Positions 50,212 through 59,126 are shown, counted from the first letter of the stretch. The stretch is DNA of 64,000 nt from Leisingera sp. ANG-M7 (GCF_000813965.1 NZ_JWLI01000017.1:1-64000), one strand, 5' to 3'. Program-made: numbers and translations. Notes: generated by a model from the sequence alone, not told the origin.

Positions 50212-52986
50212 ATGGCCAATGCCCCCGATCCGCTTGCCAACAACCCTGCCATCCGGCTCTGGGCCGAACGCTTCTATACCGTTAAGGCCTGGGAGATGCC
50301 GGACATGCCGGACGCCGGCGGAGCGGAACTGGAGGAACGGCGCACCGCGGCGCTGGCTGAGCTGAACAAGACTGCCATTCCCGCAGCACTCAGTTCCGGC
50401 GCCCGGCGCAGCCTTGCAGGCGGGCGTAAGGCGCTGAAGAAGGAAATCCTCAGCGCGGACGCGGCGGAGGCCTTTGATCAGATTGACAGCGATATCGTGG
50501 CGCTGAAGGACCAGATCGCAGCTCAGCTGGCGATTGCCGCCGTCCGCGGGAAGGCGCAGGCCGCGCTTGCCGAGGCAGAGGAAAAATTCGCCAAGGAGCG
50601 CGACAGCCTGGACCAGGGAGCGTTCACCTTCCTCGAAACCCTGATCAAGGCAGCGCAAAAGGCCTTCGCTGCCGCTGTCTCCGACACTCAATTCGAAGCG
50701 GTGGAGGTGCAGGCCAAGGACATCTCCGCCAAGGCGGACGACGCCAAGGCCTATGGCATCTTTTTCGACAACTGGACCCGAGCGACGCTGTTGCTGATCA
50801 AGCCGATGGATGATCCGGCCAAGGAAACCGCCACCACCGAACGCGCGGCACAGATGGCGGCGGCGGCAGCGCTCTCGAAGACGGGGGATTTCGATGGTGC
50901 CAAGGCGGCGCTGGAGGCCTGGAAAAGCAACCTTGATACCGAGGATCACCTGGCGGCCGCGGTCAGCTTCGACGCCCTTCTGTGTGAGTACGAAGCCAAT
51001 CACCACAAGCGCTGCCAGAACATCCTCAGCAGCCAGCTGCGTGATGCCAGGGATTTCCGTGATCACCTGAAGGACGCCAAGAAACTGGCCTATACCGACA
51101 GCAGCTTCCCGGAGGCGGAAGCCAAGCTGAACGCCCTCATCGCCTATGGCACCAAGGAGCGCGCGGCACTGGCCAAGTTCCTGCGCGGGTTTGACATGTC
51201 GATGATGCCGAATGCGGAGTTCCGCAATGCGGTGCTGGCGGCCCAGTCCAAACAGGCCGCTGCCGGCGACAATGACCCCAAGAAGGCGCTCAAGGATCTG
51301 AAATCCTGGGTCAGAGCGCATCCCGCGATCATGGGGCAAAGCTATTCCACCCAGATTCTCAAGGCGTTGCAGAAACGCTATGACGCGCTGAAACAGGTGC
51401 TGAAGGAGCCGGAGCTGAGTGACCTCAACGCCACCTGGGGCGCGCATCAGATGCTGGCCGAGGCCGATAATTTCGACATGGACACCGGTGCGCCGCAGTA
51501 CCACGCCAAGCTTGATCAGCTGTTCAAGCTGGAAGCCATCACCGACAGCCGCCGCGAGATGGACGCTATCCTGCGCCAGCACCCGGCGGCTGAGGGGTAT
51601 GATTTCCACAAGCCGGTGACAGATGCACTCACCGGGGCGAATTACCCGGCAGCGGTTGCCGCCGCACCGGGGGCGCTGGAGCTGTTGCAGGCGATGCCGG
51701 ATTACCTGGCTCTTCGCCAGACGGCTCTGGATCTTCTGGCCGCTCTGCCCGGTGATCCGGCAGAATTGCGCAGCACACTGGGTGACGCGATCCAGTCAGT
51801 AGACCTGACCGCCCGCGGCGGCGATCCGGCCAAGGCCACGGCGGACCTGCAGGGGGTGCTGGACGGCACCGACTATCTGGATCTGATGCTGGCGATGTCC
51901 GATTACCGCGCCAAGCTCGCCAAGGTCCAAAAGGAACACTCCCGGACCAAGAAATACCTCAAACTGGCGGAGGCGGAAGCTGCGCTCGATGCCTCGCTGA
52001 AAACCGCCACGGACCGGGCTGATGATGACGGCGAATACGGCGACGCTTTCCTGCTGCTCGATGCGCACCTGACGCTTCTGAAGCAGGCCAAGCCGATGGC
52101 CACCGCCCGCTACCAGGTTCAGGGCATCCTCAAGGCGCTGCAGCGCGCATCCACGGACGCGGACATGCTGGACCCCTTCGTGGTCCGTATTGCCGACGCA
52201 GAAGGGGAGGCCAAGAAGCCGGATTTTGCCAAGGCCAAGACCGATTTTGACAGCATCCGCGCAGATTTCGGCGCGCTTTGTGCAAGTGTGGCGCTGGACT
52301 GCGAGGCCGCGGATGGCGCTGGCAGCAACGCAGGCCACTCCCTGGACCGCCACGGCCCGGATGTCAGCGACGAGGACCTGATCACCCGCCTGAAGACCGG
52401 CAAGCCGCCCAATGCGCATTCGGACGATGAGCGCTCCTATACTGGCGCCTCGTCCAAGTTCCACAGTCCGCAGGACTGGCTTGCGGGGCGCGAGCTGGCC
52501 GCACAGGCGGCACTGGCTAACGGCATCGACATCACGGTGACGGAAATGACCTTCACCGGCGACCCGCTGACCGACCCGGACGAAAACGCTGATTTCACCG
52601 TCGAGCACGGTCGCCCGATCGATAAGGCCTATATCGGCCACAAGAAACATGTGCGCCTGGATGACAGCGGCGAGCCGATCTCCGACAAGACCTATGAAAC
52701 CTTCGAGGAGATCGAGGGGCTGACCCGCGCCTATGTGAACTTCATCTGGGAGCCGGAGCTATTGCCGGACGAGACCACCGGCCACCCCGCGCCGGGCACG
52801 CATTACGACGAGGAAAAAGCGCAGGATAACGCCGACTACGTAGTGAAATACACCACCCGCCACGGCGCCCCGCCACCCAGGATCAAGGGCCGCTGGGTGA
52901 TGATGCAGCAATACCCGGTCGCTGATGGCTGGGACAATGAAACCAAGACCTACACCAATGGCAATCCGGGGAACATGATCCCATGA
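50212..52986 (+). CDS. 924-residue helical protein with candidate RNase-A-like toxin C-terminus
   Basis: Residues 1 to about 690 are almost wholly alpha-helical, Ala/Lys/Asp-rich and without signal peptide or membrane segment. From about residue 700 the character changes: GHSLDRHGPDVSDEDLITRL (708-727), then ASSKFHSPQDWLAGRELAAQ and a beta-rich end with IKGRWVMMQQYPVAD. The GH[ST]xx[KR]H...LxxRL block followed by a SSxF element resembles the RNase-A-like C-terminal domain of polymorphic toxins such as CdiA and Rhs proteins, with His709 and His714 as catalytic candidates. The next gene overlaps it by ATGA, as an immunity gene would. No delivery domain is recognised. TTGCCT(18)TATGCT at 50119-50148 is a possible promoter. 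Confidence 0.6.
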   Translation: MANAPDPLANNPAIRLWAERFYTVKAWEMPDMPDAGGAELEERRTAALAELNKTAIPAALSSGARRSLAGGRKALKKEILSADAAEAFDQIDSDIVALKDQIAAQLAIAAVRGKAQAALAEAEEKFAKERDSLDQGAFTFLETLIKAAQKAFAAAVSDTQFEAVEVQAKDISAKADDAKAYGIFFDNWTRATLLLIKPMDDPAKETATTERAAQMAAAAALSKTGDFDGAKAALEAWKSNLDTEDHLAAAVSFDALLCEYEANHHKRCQNILSSQLRDARDFRDHLKDAKKLAYTDSSFPEAEAKLNALIAYGTKERAALAKFLRGFDMSMMPNAEFRNAVLAAQSKQAAAGDNDPKKALKDLKSWVRAHPAIMGQSYSTQILKALQKRYDALKQVLKEPELSDLNATWGAHQMLAEADNFDMDTGAPQYHAKLDQLFKLEAITDSRREMDAILRQHPAAEGYDFHKPVTDALTGANYPAAVAAAPGALELLQAMPDYLALRQTALDLLAALPGDPAELRSTLGDAIQSVDLTARGGDPAKATADLQGVLDGTDYLDLMLAMSDYRAKLAKVQKEHSRTKKYLKLAEAEAALDASLKTATDRADDDGEYGDAFLLLDAHLTLLKQAKPMATARYQVQGILKALQRASTDADMLDPFVVRIADAEGEAKKPDFAKAKTDFDSIRADFGALCASVALDCEAADGAGSNAGHSLDRHGPDVSDEDLITRLKTGKPPNAHSDDERSYTGASSKFHSPQDWLAGRELAAQAALANGIDITVTEMTFTGDPLTDPDENADFTVEHGRPIDKAYIGHKKHVRLDDSGEPISDKTYETFEEIEGLTRAYVNFIWEPELLPDETTGHPAPGTHYDEEKAQDNADYVVKYTTRHGAPPPRIKGRWVMMQQYPVADGWDNETKTYTNGNPGNMIP

Positions 52987-53360
52987 AAATCCGCAAGGAA
53001 CTGATCGAAGGCTACACGCGGCTCCTGACCATGGGCCGGGCAGTGAACGCGCCCGACCCGATGGCCGATCTGGCGCAATTCGACGCCGACATCCGCGCCA
53101 TGCACAAGCGCGCCTATAAGGAGGGCAACCTCGATTGGCTGCGCCTCGCCTTGGACGCGCTGATCGCAAGCCCGAACGGGCGCATCGGCCGGTTTGCAGG
53201 CCAGCAGTACCCGTTTTCCGATCAGGAGCTGGAGGCGCTGTTCCGCCGCGCATACGGCATGATCTGGCCTGGCCAGCCGCTTTCCGAGCCCGGCGATGAG
53301 GCCGATCTGGAGTTTGTTGAAATGAGCGCAGAGGAGTGGGACGCCTTCACCGGCGCCTGA
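52983..53360 (+). CDS. 125-residue protein, candidate immunity protein
   Basis: This cytoplasmic-type protein starts four bases before the upstream stop (ATGA), so it is translationally coupled to the 924-residue protein. It reads MKIRKELIEGYTRLLTMGRA, then NLDWLRLALDALIASPNGRI and a strongly acidic end (EPGDEADLEFVEMSAEEWDA). Small size, acidity and coupling to a gene with a toxin-like end are usual for an immunity protein. I recognise no named immunity family, so the role is inferred from context. A tight 10-base gap separates it from the third gene. Confidence 0.5.
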   Translation: MKIRKELIEGYTRLLTMGRAVNAPDPMADLAQFDADIRAMHKRAYKEGNLDWLRLALDALIASPNGRIGRFAGQQYPFSDQELEALFRRAYGMIWPGQPLSEPGDEADLEFVEMSAEEWDAFTGA

Positions 53361-53370
53361 GGGAGTTGTC

Positions 53371-54579
53371 ATGTCCGACCAGTCTTTTGACGCCGATGCC
53401 GTCCTGAAACTCATCAAGAAATCCAAGGCCTCCGGCAAGGAGCTGCCCTTTGCCTTCGGCCTCGGGGCTAAGCCGGAAACCTGCGGGCTGATGATCGACC
53501 TGCGCAAGCCCGGCAAGGTGCTGCGCGGCGACCTGAAGAAGATGCCGGGTATCAAGAAAACCTGCTTCGGCACCCTGCGGGTGGAGGAAAACGAGGTCTT
53601 CCTGCAACCCGAAAAACCGCTGAAGGGCATCGTCAAGCAATTGAAGAAGCGGTTCATGAAGGAGGGTATGGTCAAGTTCAAACCAGTCCTGATTGGCCCT
53701 GACGGCAGCATAATCGACGAGGAAACCCTGCCGGATGACGACGCCGAAGCGCAGGAAACCGCCGCACCGGCCCAGATGGATGACGGTACCGCCGCCGCTC
53801 TGAAGCAGCGCATCGCCGCTGCTGCGGAAATGGTAAAGGCGCTGGGTAGCCCGGACATTGCCGGCAAGCTTGCGCTGGAGGTAAAGGCCAGCGTCAAGCT
53901 CTTGGGGCAGGGCGATCATGAGGGGTGCGCTGCCCGCCTGACCCGTCTGGAGGCAGCACTGGCCAAGCTTCAGGGGCAGTCTGCAAAACCCTCATCAGGT
54001 CAGGAGCAGGCGGCCCGGCTCAGCAAGCTTCTGAAGGAACAGGCAGCCAAGATCAAAGCGCTGCCGCCGGAACAGGCCGCACCTCTGGCGGCCCGGGCCA
54101 AGGAGATTGCCGCTCAGCTGAAGTCCGGCGCACTGGATGATGCGGCGGCAGGGCTGAAGGCGCTGGCGCAGGCCTTGGACGCCGCGGCAGAGGCAAAGGC
54201 GCCGCAGGCGGATGTCATGGCAATCTGGCAAGCGGCCAAGGAAGAGGCGGACCGCGGCATCTCGGAGTTGCAGGCCGCCCTGCGCTCCCAGAACCACCCG
54301 GTGCTGGCGCAGATTGCAGATGCCGGGCTGGCGGGCGCCACCGACGGCAACCAGACCGCGCTGATGAAGGCGCTGTTTGAAATGAAATCCGCCACCGGCG
54401 ATGCCCGCAAGAGAGCCGCCCAGGCGCTGCTGGCACAGGTCACGGCTTACGGCAAGTTCCTCAAGGATGATCCGGTGATTGCCCTGGTGGAAGACAACCC
54501 CTTTGGCATCTCCGCCCCCGTCCGCGCGCCGCTGGGCAGCGCCCTGCGCCAGATCGCCGGAATTGCCAAGGCCGCCTGA
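53371..54579 (+). CDS. 402-residue helical protein, third gene of the accessory operon
   Basis: An N-terminal globular module of about 110 residues reads LPFAFGLGAKPETCGLMIDL, KKTCFGTLRVEENEVFLQPE and MVKFKPVLIGPDGSII. A long helical Ala/Lys-rich part (about 130-350) follows, similar in composition to the 924-residue protein. It ends in VALVEDNPFGISAPVRAPLG. There is no signal peptide. It may be a partner, chaperone or second effector of the same system. I do not recognise the module with certainty, although PFAFxLGxKPE-type modules occur in other unannotated proteins. A GGCCGCC/GGCGGCC hairpin overlaps its stop (54570-54589). Confidence 0.6.
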   Translation: MSDQSFDADAVLKLIKKSKASGKELPFAFGLGAKPETCGLMIDLRKPGKVLRGDLKKMPGIKKTCFGTLRVEENEVFLQPEKPLKGIVKQLKKRFMKEGMVKFKPVLIGPDGSIIDEETLPDDDAEAQETAAPAQMDDGTAAALKQRIAAAAEMVKALGSPDIAGKLALEVKASVKLLGQGDHEGCAARLTRLEAALAKLQGQSAKPSSGQEQAARLSKLLKEQAAKIKALPPEQAAPLAARAKEIAAQLKSGALDDAAAGLKALAQALDAAAEAKAPQADVMAIWQAAKEEADRGISELQAALRSQNHPVLAQIADAGLAGATDGNQTALMKALFEMKSATGDARKRAAQALLAQVTAYGKFLKDDPVIALVEDNPFGISAPVRAPLGSALRQIAGIAKAA

Positions 54580-54605
54580 CAAGGCGGCCCTGATATTGTG
54601 CTTGT

Positions 54606-55184
54606 TTAGTTGATGACCGTGCCGCCAATGCCGACGGTAAGGTTCTCGAACAGTTTCCGGCTCACGTTGTTTGCAAACCCATCCAGTGTCCGGCGGTAAT
54701 CTTCCGAGGCGGAGGGGGCGGTCATCGCGCCCAATAGGCCGCCGGAGCGCAACTCGTCGGTGAAGCCCTTGACCGTGACGGGAGCCACAAGGGTTTCGCC
54801 TTGGGTGGTCTTAAGGGCTACAATGCCTTCAATCTGGCTGCGTCCGCCGACCACGAAGGATTGCCCAGGGGAAACCAGCGCCAGTTTTGTTGGTGTCACC
54901 GTCAGAACGGCCTTGGTGCCGCCGTTCATGCCACGCGCCTGAATCTGGCGCGTAAGTGCCGCATCGAGCTGCTGAATGAACTGCGTTTCAGAGAGTGTGT
55001 ACTCCCGGCCGGTCCGCACTGTTCCGTCTTCCTTCAGGGGCAGGGAGCCCGGGTTGATTTGCACATCGACGACGTTGATGTTTGAGCTGACAGATGGGTC
55101 GACCAGAGCGGTGTGCTCTTCACATGCGGCAAGCAGAGCTGCGGAAGCGAGCGCTAAAAAGCTGCGCCGGTTAAAGAAAGCCAT
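54606..55184 (-). CDS. putative lipoprotein
   Basis: This 192-residue protein begins with a lipoprotein signal peptide (RRSFLALASAALLAACEE, Cys near residue 21). The body is beta-rich: VVDVQINPGSLPLKEDGTVR, GGRSQIEGIVALKTTQGETL and a helical end DGFANNVSRKLFENLTV. It has the look of the small outer-membrane-associated lipoproteins that oligomerise, but no family is certain. The ATG at 55184 (MAFFNRR) is preferred to an upstream TTG. Its promoter region lies back to back with that of pccB. Confidence 0.7.
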   Translation of the reverse strand: MAFFNRRSFLALASAALLAACEEHTALVDPSVSSNINVVDVQINPGSLPLKEDGTVRTGREYTLSETQFIQQLDAALTRQIQARGMNGGTKAVLTVTPTKLALVSPGQSFVVGGRSQIEGIVALKTTQGETLVAPVTVKGFTDELRSGGLLGAMTAPSASEDYRRTLDGFANNVSRKLFENLTVGIGGTVIN

Positions 55185-55307
55185 ATTCAAAGCCCCTTGA
55201 GTGTCTTCATTTTTTTGTGGCGCTTCGCTTAAAGGCGAGTGGCAGGGAAGTCACCAGATTTTTCTTCTGCCCTACAGGAATGCGAGGGGTATTTGCTGAT
55301 TTCCAAC

Positions 55308-55350
55308 TTTGCTAACCACGTATGCAAACGGTTTGCAAATTTGCGATAAT
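55308..55350 (+). promoter_or_regulatory. pccB promoter with clustered PccR-like sites
   Basis: TTTGCTAA (55308-55315), TATGCAAA (55321-55328), TTTGCAAA (55332-55339) and TTTGCGAT (55340-55347) are packed together. The last overlaps GATAAT (55345-55350), a good -10 element. The central pair, TATGCAAA-CGG-TTTGCAAA, is close to the doubled TTTGCAAA motif recalled for PccR. pccB begins 63 bases downstream. Confidence 0.65.
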
Positions 55351-55412
55351 GTCCTTTGGCTTCGCCGCAGCGCAATATATGGTCGCGCTGAAACTGACAG
55401 GGGATATGAGCC

Positions 55413-56945
55413 ATGAAGGACATTCTTTCCGAGCTGGAAGACCGCCGCCAGGACGCGCGGCTGGGCGGCGGCCAGCGCCGCATCGACGCACAGCACGGGC
55501 GCGGCAAGCTGACGGCCCGCGAACGGATCGAACTGCTGCTGGACGAGGGCAGCTTCGAAGAGTTCGACATGTTCATCGCCCACCGCTGCACTGATTTCGG
55601 CATGGAAAACAACAAGCCGGCAGGCGATGGGGTGGTCACCGGCTGGGGCACCATCAATGGCCGCCAGGTCTATGTCTTCTCCCAGGACTTCACCGTGCTG
55701 GGCGGTTCGGTCTCCGCCACTCACGCCCAGAAGATCTGCAAGATCATGGATATGGCCGTGCAGAACGGCGCGCCGGTCATTGGCATCAACGATTCTGGCG
55801 GTGCCCGCATCCAGGAAGGTGTCGACGCGCTCGCAGGCTACGCCGAGATCTTCCAGCGCAACATCATGGCCTCCGGCGTGATCCCGCAGATCTCTGTCAT
55901 CATGGGCCCCTGCGCCGGCGGCGCGGTCTACTCACCTGCGATGACCGACTTCATCTTCATGGTCAAGGACACCTCCTACATGTTCGTGACCGGCCCCGAC
56001 GTGGTGAAAACCGTGACCAACGAGGTGGTGACGGCTGAGGAACTGGGTGGCGCCTCCACCCACACCAAGAAGTCCTCCGTCGCGGATGGCGCCTTTGAAA
56101 ACGATGTCGAAGCCCTTGCAGAAGTCCGCCGCCTGGTCGACTTCCTGCCCTTGAACAACCGCGAAAAGCCCCCGGTGCGCCCGTTCTTTGACCAGCCCGG
56201 CCGGATCGAGGAAAGCCTGGACACCCTGATCCCGGAAAACCCCAACAGCCCCTACGACATGAAGGAGCTGATCACCAAGGTCGCGGATGAGGGCGATTTC
56301 TACGAGATCCAGGAGGATTTCGCCAAGAACATCATCACCGGCTTTATCCGCCTTGAGGGCCAGACCGTCGGCGTCGTCGCCAACCAGCCGATGGTGCTGG
56401 CAGGCTGCCTCGACATTGACTCCAGCCGCAAGGCCGCCCGTTTCGTGCGCTTCTGCGACTGTTTCGAGATCCCGATCCTGACCTTCGTCGACGTGCCGGG
56501 CTTCCTTCCGGGCACCTCCCAGGAATACGGCGGCGTCATCAAACACGGTGCGAAACTGCTGTTCGCCTATGGCGAAGCCACCGTGCCGAAGGTCACCGTG
56601 ATTACCCGCAAGGCCTATGGCGGCGCCTATGACGTGATGGCCTCCAAGCACCTGCGCGGCGACTTCAACTACGCCTGGCCGACGGCGGAGATCGCGGTGA
56701 TGGGCGCCAAGGGCGCCACCGAGATCATCCACCGCGCCGACCTTGGCGATGCGGACAAGATCGCGGCCCACACGGCGGACTACGAAGACCGTTTCGCCAA
56801 TCCCTTCGTGGCGGCGGAACGCGGCTTCATCGACGAGGTGATCATGCCCCAATCCACCCGAAAACGGGTCAGCCGCGCCTTTGCCTCCCTGCGGGGCAAG
56901 CAGCTCAAAAACCCGTGGAAAAAGCACGACAACATTCCGCTGTGA
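55413..56945 (+). CDS. pccB: propionyl-CoA carboxylase beta subunit (carboxyltransferase)
   Basis: This 510-residue subunit transfers carboxyl from biotin to propionyl-CoA. It shows [60 protein letters not shown] and [40 protein letters not shown] carries the Asp that, in studied homologues, selects propionyl-CoA over acetyl-CoA. The length is typical. The ATG at 55413 is preceded by ACAGGGGATATGAG. It is the first gene of a cluster ending in pccA at 61949, under probable PccR control. Confidence 0.95.
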   Translation: MKDILSELEDRRQDARLGGGQRRIDAQHGRGKLTARERIELLLDEGSFEEFDMFIAHRCTDFGMENNKPAGDGVVTGWGTINGRQVYVFSQDFTVLGGSVSATHAQKICKIMDMAVQNGAPVIGINDSGGARIQEGVDALAGYAEIFQRNIMASGVIPQISVIMGPCAGGAVYSPAMTDFIFMVKDTSYMFVTGPDVVKTVTNEVVTAEELGGASTHTKKSSVADGAFENDVEALAEVRRLVDFLPLNNREKPPVRPFFDQPGRIEESLDTLIPENPNSPYDMKELITKVADEGDFYEIQEDFAKNIITGFIRLEGQTVGVVANQPMVLAGCLDIDSSRKAARFVRFCDCFEIPILTFVDVPGFLPGTSQEYGGVIKHGAKLLFAYGEATVPKVTVITRKAYGGAYDVMASKHLRGDFNYAWPTAEIAVMGAKGATEIIHRADLGDADKIAAHTADYEDRFANPFVAAERGFIDEVIMPQSTRKRVSRAFASLRGKQLKNPWKKHDNIPL

Positions 56946-56952
56946 GTTGGTT

Positions 56953-57447
56953 ATGGAGTTGAGCAAAGAAACAGCTGGTCAAATGGCTGAGCAATTCGTT
57001 GCGATTGCCAGCCAGCATGGAGATGGGCCATTCGATTACTCGGCTCCGTCTGTCATACTGCTTGATCAGTTGCTTGACGGATTTCATTCATCAGGGGGTA
57101 ACCCCGAGGAAATGCAAGGAACAATTGCAGTTGCCTCTTGCTACTTGGGTGAAGTTTTACGGCGTGTTGCGGGAGCAGAATGGCTGAATGGCGACGAGGC
57201 CGGCGACAATGTTCCAGAGGTCATGAGATTTCCTCTTATGATGAAATTTGAGGGCAGCCTGCTTGTTCCGTTTAGTAAGGTGTGGAAACGGGTTGAGAAT
57301 GGCTCGGAAGATAGTCTGCCATTCTATTTCGACGTGTTGATGAAGCAGGCTGGAAGAGATGAGGTGCCGAGAATTGCCTCTTCTTCCCAGTTTTCCAAGA
57401 AAGAGAAGCTGGGCTTCATGGCTCGATTGTTTGGAAAGAAGCTGTGA
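56953..57447 (+). CDS. 164-residue hypothetical protein of lower GC inside the pcc cluster
   Basis: It reads MELSKETAGQMAEQFVAIAS, then VASCYLGEVLRRVAGAEWLN, PLMMKFEGSLLVPFSKVWKR and VENGSEDSLPFYFDVLMKQ. The YLGEVLRR..GAxW and PFxKVxKRxxNGxEDSL pattern is one I have seen in scattered unannotated bacterial proteins, some beside toxins. Two sampled lines give 45-50% GC against over 60% in the flanks, and AGA arginine codons are used, which are rare in the neighbours. The gene is probably a recent insertion between pccB and the next gene, which it overlaps by four bases. Confidence 0.7.
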   Translation: MELSKETAGQMAEQFVAIASQHGDGPFDYSAPSVILLDQLLDGFHSSGGNPEEMQGTIAVASCYLGEVLRRVAGAEWLNGDEAGDNVPEVMRFPLMMKFEGSLLVPFSKVWKRVENGSEDSLPFYFDVLMKQAGRDEVPRIASSSQFSKKEKLGFMARLFGKKL

Positions 57448-57872
57448 CCCGCGCCCACTGGCATATCACCCGCACGGACAGCAGCCTGACGCTGTCGCGC
57501 CGCCTGCCTGCACGCTTCGACGTGGCGGCGGAAACGGTGCTGCCAGCTGCTGATCCCCTGCGGCTGGCGCATCAGATCCGGCAGGATATGTGGCGGAAGC
57601 TGCAGAACTTGCGCGGCTTCTCCCCTGTGGTGGAAATCACTGACGAAGGGCAGGGGATGCGGGTGCGCGCGGGCGGGCAGGTGATGGGCCGGGTGCCCGC
57701 CAATGCTGCCGCGCAAATCACTGAAATGCTGGAAAATCCAGGCCGCCGGGCCCGCTGGATCCGCCATGCCAGCAGGCGCAAGGACGCCGCTCTGCCCGAT
57801 TCCCGGGCAGATGCGAAGGATTCGCATAGAATCGCGGCAAAAATTGACATGAAGAGCGAATCAGCGTCATGA
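57444..57872 (+). CDS. 142-residue conserved-type hypothetical protein in the pcc cluster
   Basis: A GTG start overlaps the preceding stop (GTGA). The protein reads TRAHWHITRTDSSLTLSRRL, then PLRLAHQIRQDMWRKLQNLR and GFSPVVEITDEGQGMRVRAG. It closes with a basic tail. RLAHxIRQDMWRxLQxLRGFSPVV looks well conserved and is, in my recollection, found between pccB and pccA in other Rhodobacteraceae. There is no signal peptide or membrane helix. A role with the carboxylase is possible but unproven. Confidence 0.7.
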   Translation: MTRAHWHITRTDSSLTLSRRLPARFDVAAETVLPAADPLRLAHQIRQDMWRKLQNLRGFSPVVEITDEGQGMRVRAGGQVMGRVPANAAAQITEMLENPGRRARWIRHASRRKDAALPDSRADAKDSHRIAAKIDMKSESAS

Positions 57873-57943
57873 TCCGCTCCAGCCGATATCAGACAGCGCG
57901 CGCCACTTGCGCAGCGCCTGCAGCTCCGGCCGGAGGAGCCCGG

Positions 57944-58363
57944 GTGACCGGGGGCCGGGGCTGCGGATATCTGGCGGCAATCCCCTTTGCTCTCTGTGCG
58001 TTCGCTGCTGCGGCGGCGGATGCCGTGCCTGTCCCCTCGGGTCAGCCTGTGACCCTGGCAGAGGTGGTCCTGGATGATGCCCCCAGCCAGGCCGGAGACA
58101 CCTGGGCGCGGTTCCGCTTCCTGGCGCCACAGATCGCCCGCGAAAGCGGAACGGTCAGCTATGAAGCGGCTGCCCCTGACATGGACCACCTTTGCGGCAC
58201 AATCGCGCTGCCTTATCTGGCCGAACACGGCCTGAGCGCGGCGCGGGTGGTGATCTCGCTGTCGGACCGGATGGTGCCCTTTGGCGCCCAGGACCCGGAG
58301 GCAACCCAGTTTTTCGAAGCCTACCGCCCCGAGGGCGCGGCCTGCATTTGGGAGGCTTTCTGA
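57944..58363 (+). CDS. secreted DUF6497-like protein in the pcc cluster
   Basis: The GTG at 57944 has CCGGAGGAGCCCGG before it, a near-ideal ribosome-binding site, and is followed directly by a signal peptide (GYLAAIPFALCAFAAAAADA). An ATG 75 bases earlier, overlapping the previous stop, would put 25 odd residues before it, so I prefer the GTG (139 residues). The mature part reads WARFRFLAPQIARESGTVSY, DMDHLCGTIALPYLAEHGLS and VISLSDRMVPFGAQDPEATQ, and ends FFEAYRPEGAACIWEAF. This matches the pattern I associate with DUF6497. Its function is unknown. The 214-base gap to the next gene shows nothing else. Confidence 0.7.
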   Translation: MTGGRGCGYLAAIPFALCAFAAAAADAVPVPSGQPVTLAEVVLDDAPSQAGDTWARFRFLAPQIARESGTVSYEAAAPDMDHLCGTIALPYLAEHGLSAARVVISLSDRMVPFGAQDPEATQFFEAYRPEGAACIWEAF

Positions 58364-58577
58364 TGTTTCCACAATATCTTGCGGGCCATGAGCAGGATCG
58401 GCGGAATCTTGCGGCATTGCAGCCACAGCCCCGTCAATTGCCGCGATTTGCATGTGACTTGCCCGCAAAGCCGGGTATCCTCGGTGCGGGCAGTCACACG
58501 GCTGCCTTCGCATTGAGGTTGAGGCACGCGGACGGCAGCGCCGCCGCAGGTTTCACAAATTTTATCAGGAGACAGAA

Positions 58578-58712
58578 ATGTCCAAGAGCATCAAGCTTCT
58601 CGCCCTGGCCGGCCTGCTGGCCGCCGTCACTGCCTGCGCCCAGCAGGAAGAAGAATTCGTCGTTGTTGAGCCGGTTTCTGAAGAACCGGTCTTCACCGGC
58701 AAGTACAACTAA
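58578..58712 (+). CDS. 44-residue small lipoprotein
   Basis: ATCAGGAGACAGAA before the ATG is a strong ribosome-binding site. The product reads MSKSIKLLALAGLLAAVTAC, then AQQEEEFVVVEPVSEEPVFT and GKYN. The lipobox VTAC places the lipidated Cys at residue 20, leaving a 25-residue acidic tail. Very small lipoproteins of this kind are common in Rhodobacteraceae and are often left out by gene finders. It lies inside the pcc cluster and is probably on the same transcript or its own. Confidence 0.75.
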   Translation: MSKSIKLLALAGLLAAVTACAQQEEEFVVVEPVSEEPVFTGKYN

Positions 58713-58781
58713 GCACTACAGGGGTCCGGCCCTGCGGCCGGCCCCCGCCGCCCCGTGGGGTGCCGGACCGGAGGCACCCAA

Positions 58782-59126
58782 ATGCTGAAACACCGCGGGT
58801 TCCCGGGCCGTATGCCCGGCACTGATTTCCAATTCACCATCCGCCGCCCCAACCCCAAAGGGGTTACGCCGCTGACCCGGCGCGAGCGCTTCCGCGACCG
58901 CAAGAACGTCGACAAGCGCGTCGACCTGATGTTCATGCAGTCCCTGTGGGAGCATTTCGGCGACCAGCCGTTTGAACGCGGCAACCTCGATGCGGGTCGG
59001 CTCAGCTGGCTGTTCGGCCGCGAAGTGATCCCAGCCGAAGATCCCTTTGATCCCGAAAGCTACGAGGCGCTGCTGGTCATCAATGAAGCGGTTGCGCGCG
59101 CGTCCTTCCCGGAGGCGTTCGACTGA
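58782..59126 (+). CDS. 114-residue hypothetical protein
   Basis: The protein starts MLKHRGFPGRMPGTDFQFTI and continues RRPNPKGVTPLTRRERFRDR, NVDKRVDLMFMQSLWEHFGD and LDAGRLSWLFGREVIPAEDP. It has no signal peptide, and the first half is strongly basic. The pattern is coherent and protein-like, but I do not recognise a family. ACCGGAGGCACCCAA before the ATG fixes the start. It is followed by a long gene-free stretch containing a terminator-like hairpin at 59373. Confidence 0.65.
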   Translation: MLKHRGFPGRMPGTDFQFTIRRPNPKGVTPLTRRERFRDRKNVDKRVDLMFMQSLWEHFGDQPFERGNLDAGRLSWLFGREVIPAEDPFDPESYEALLVINEAVARASFPEAFD

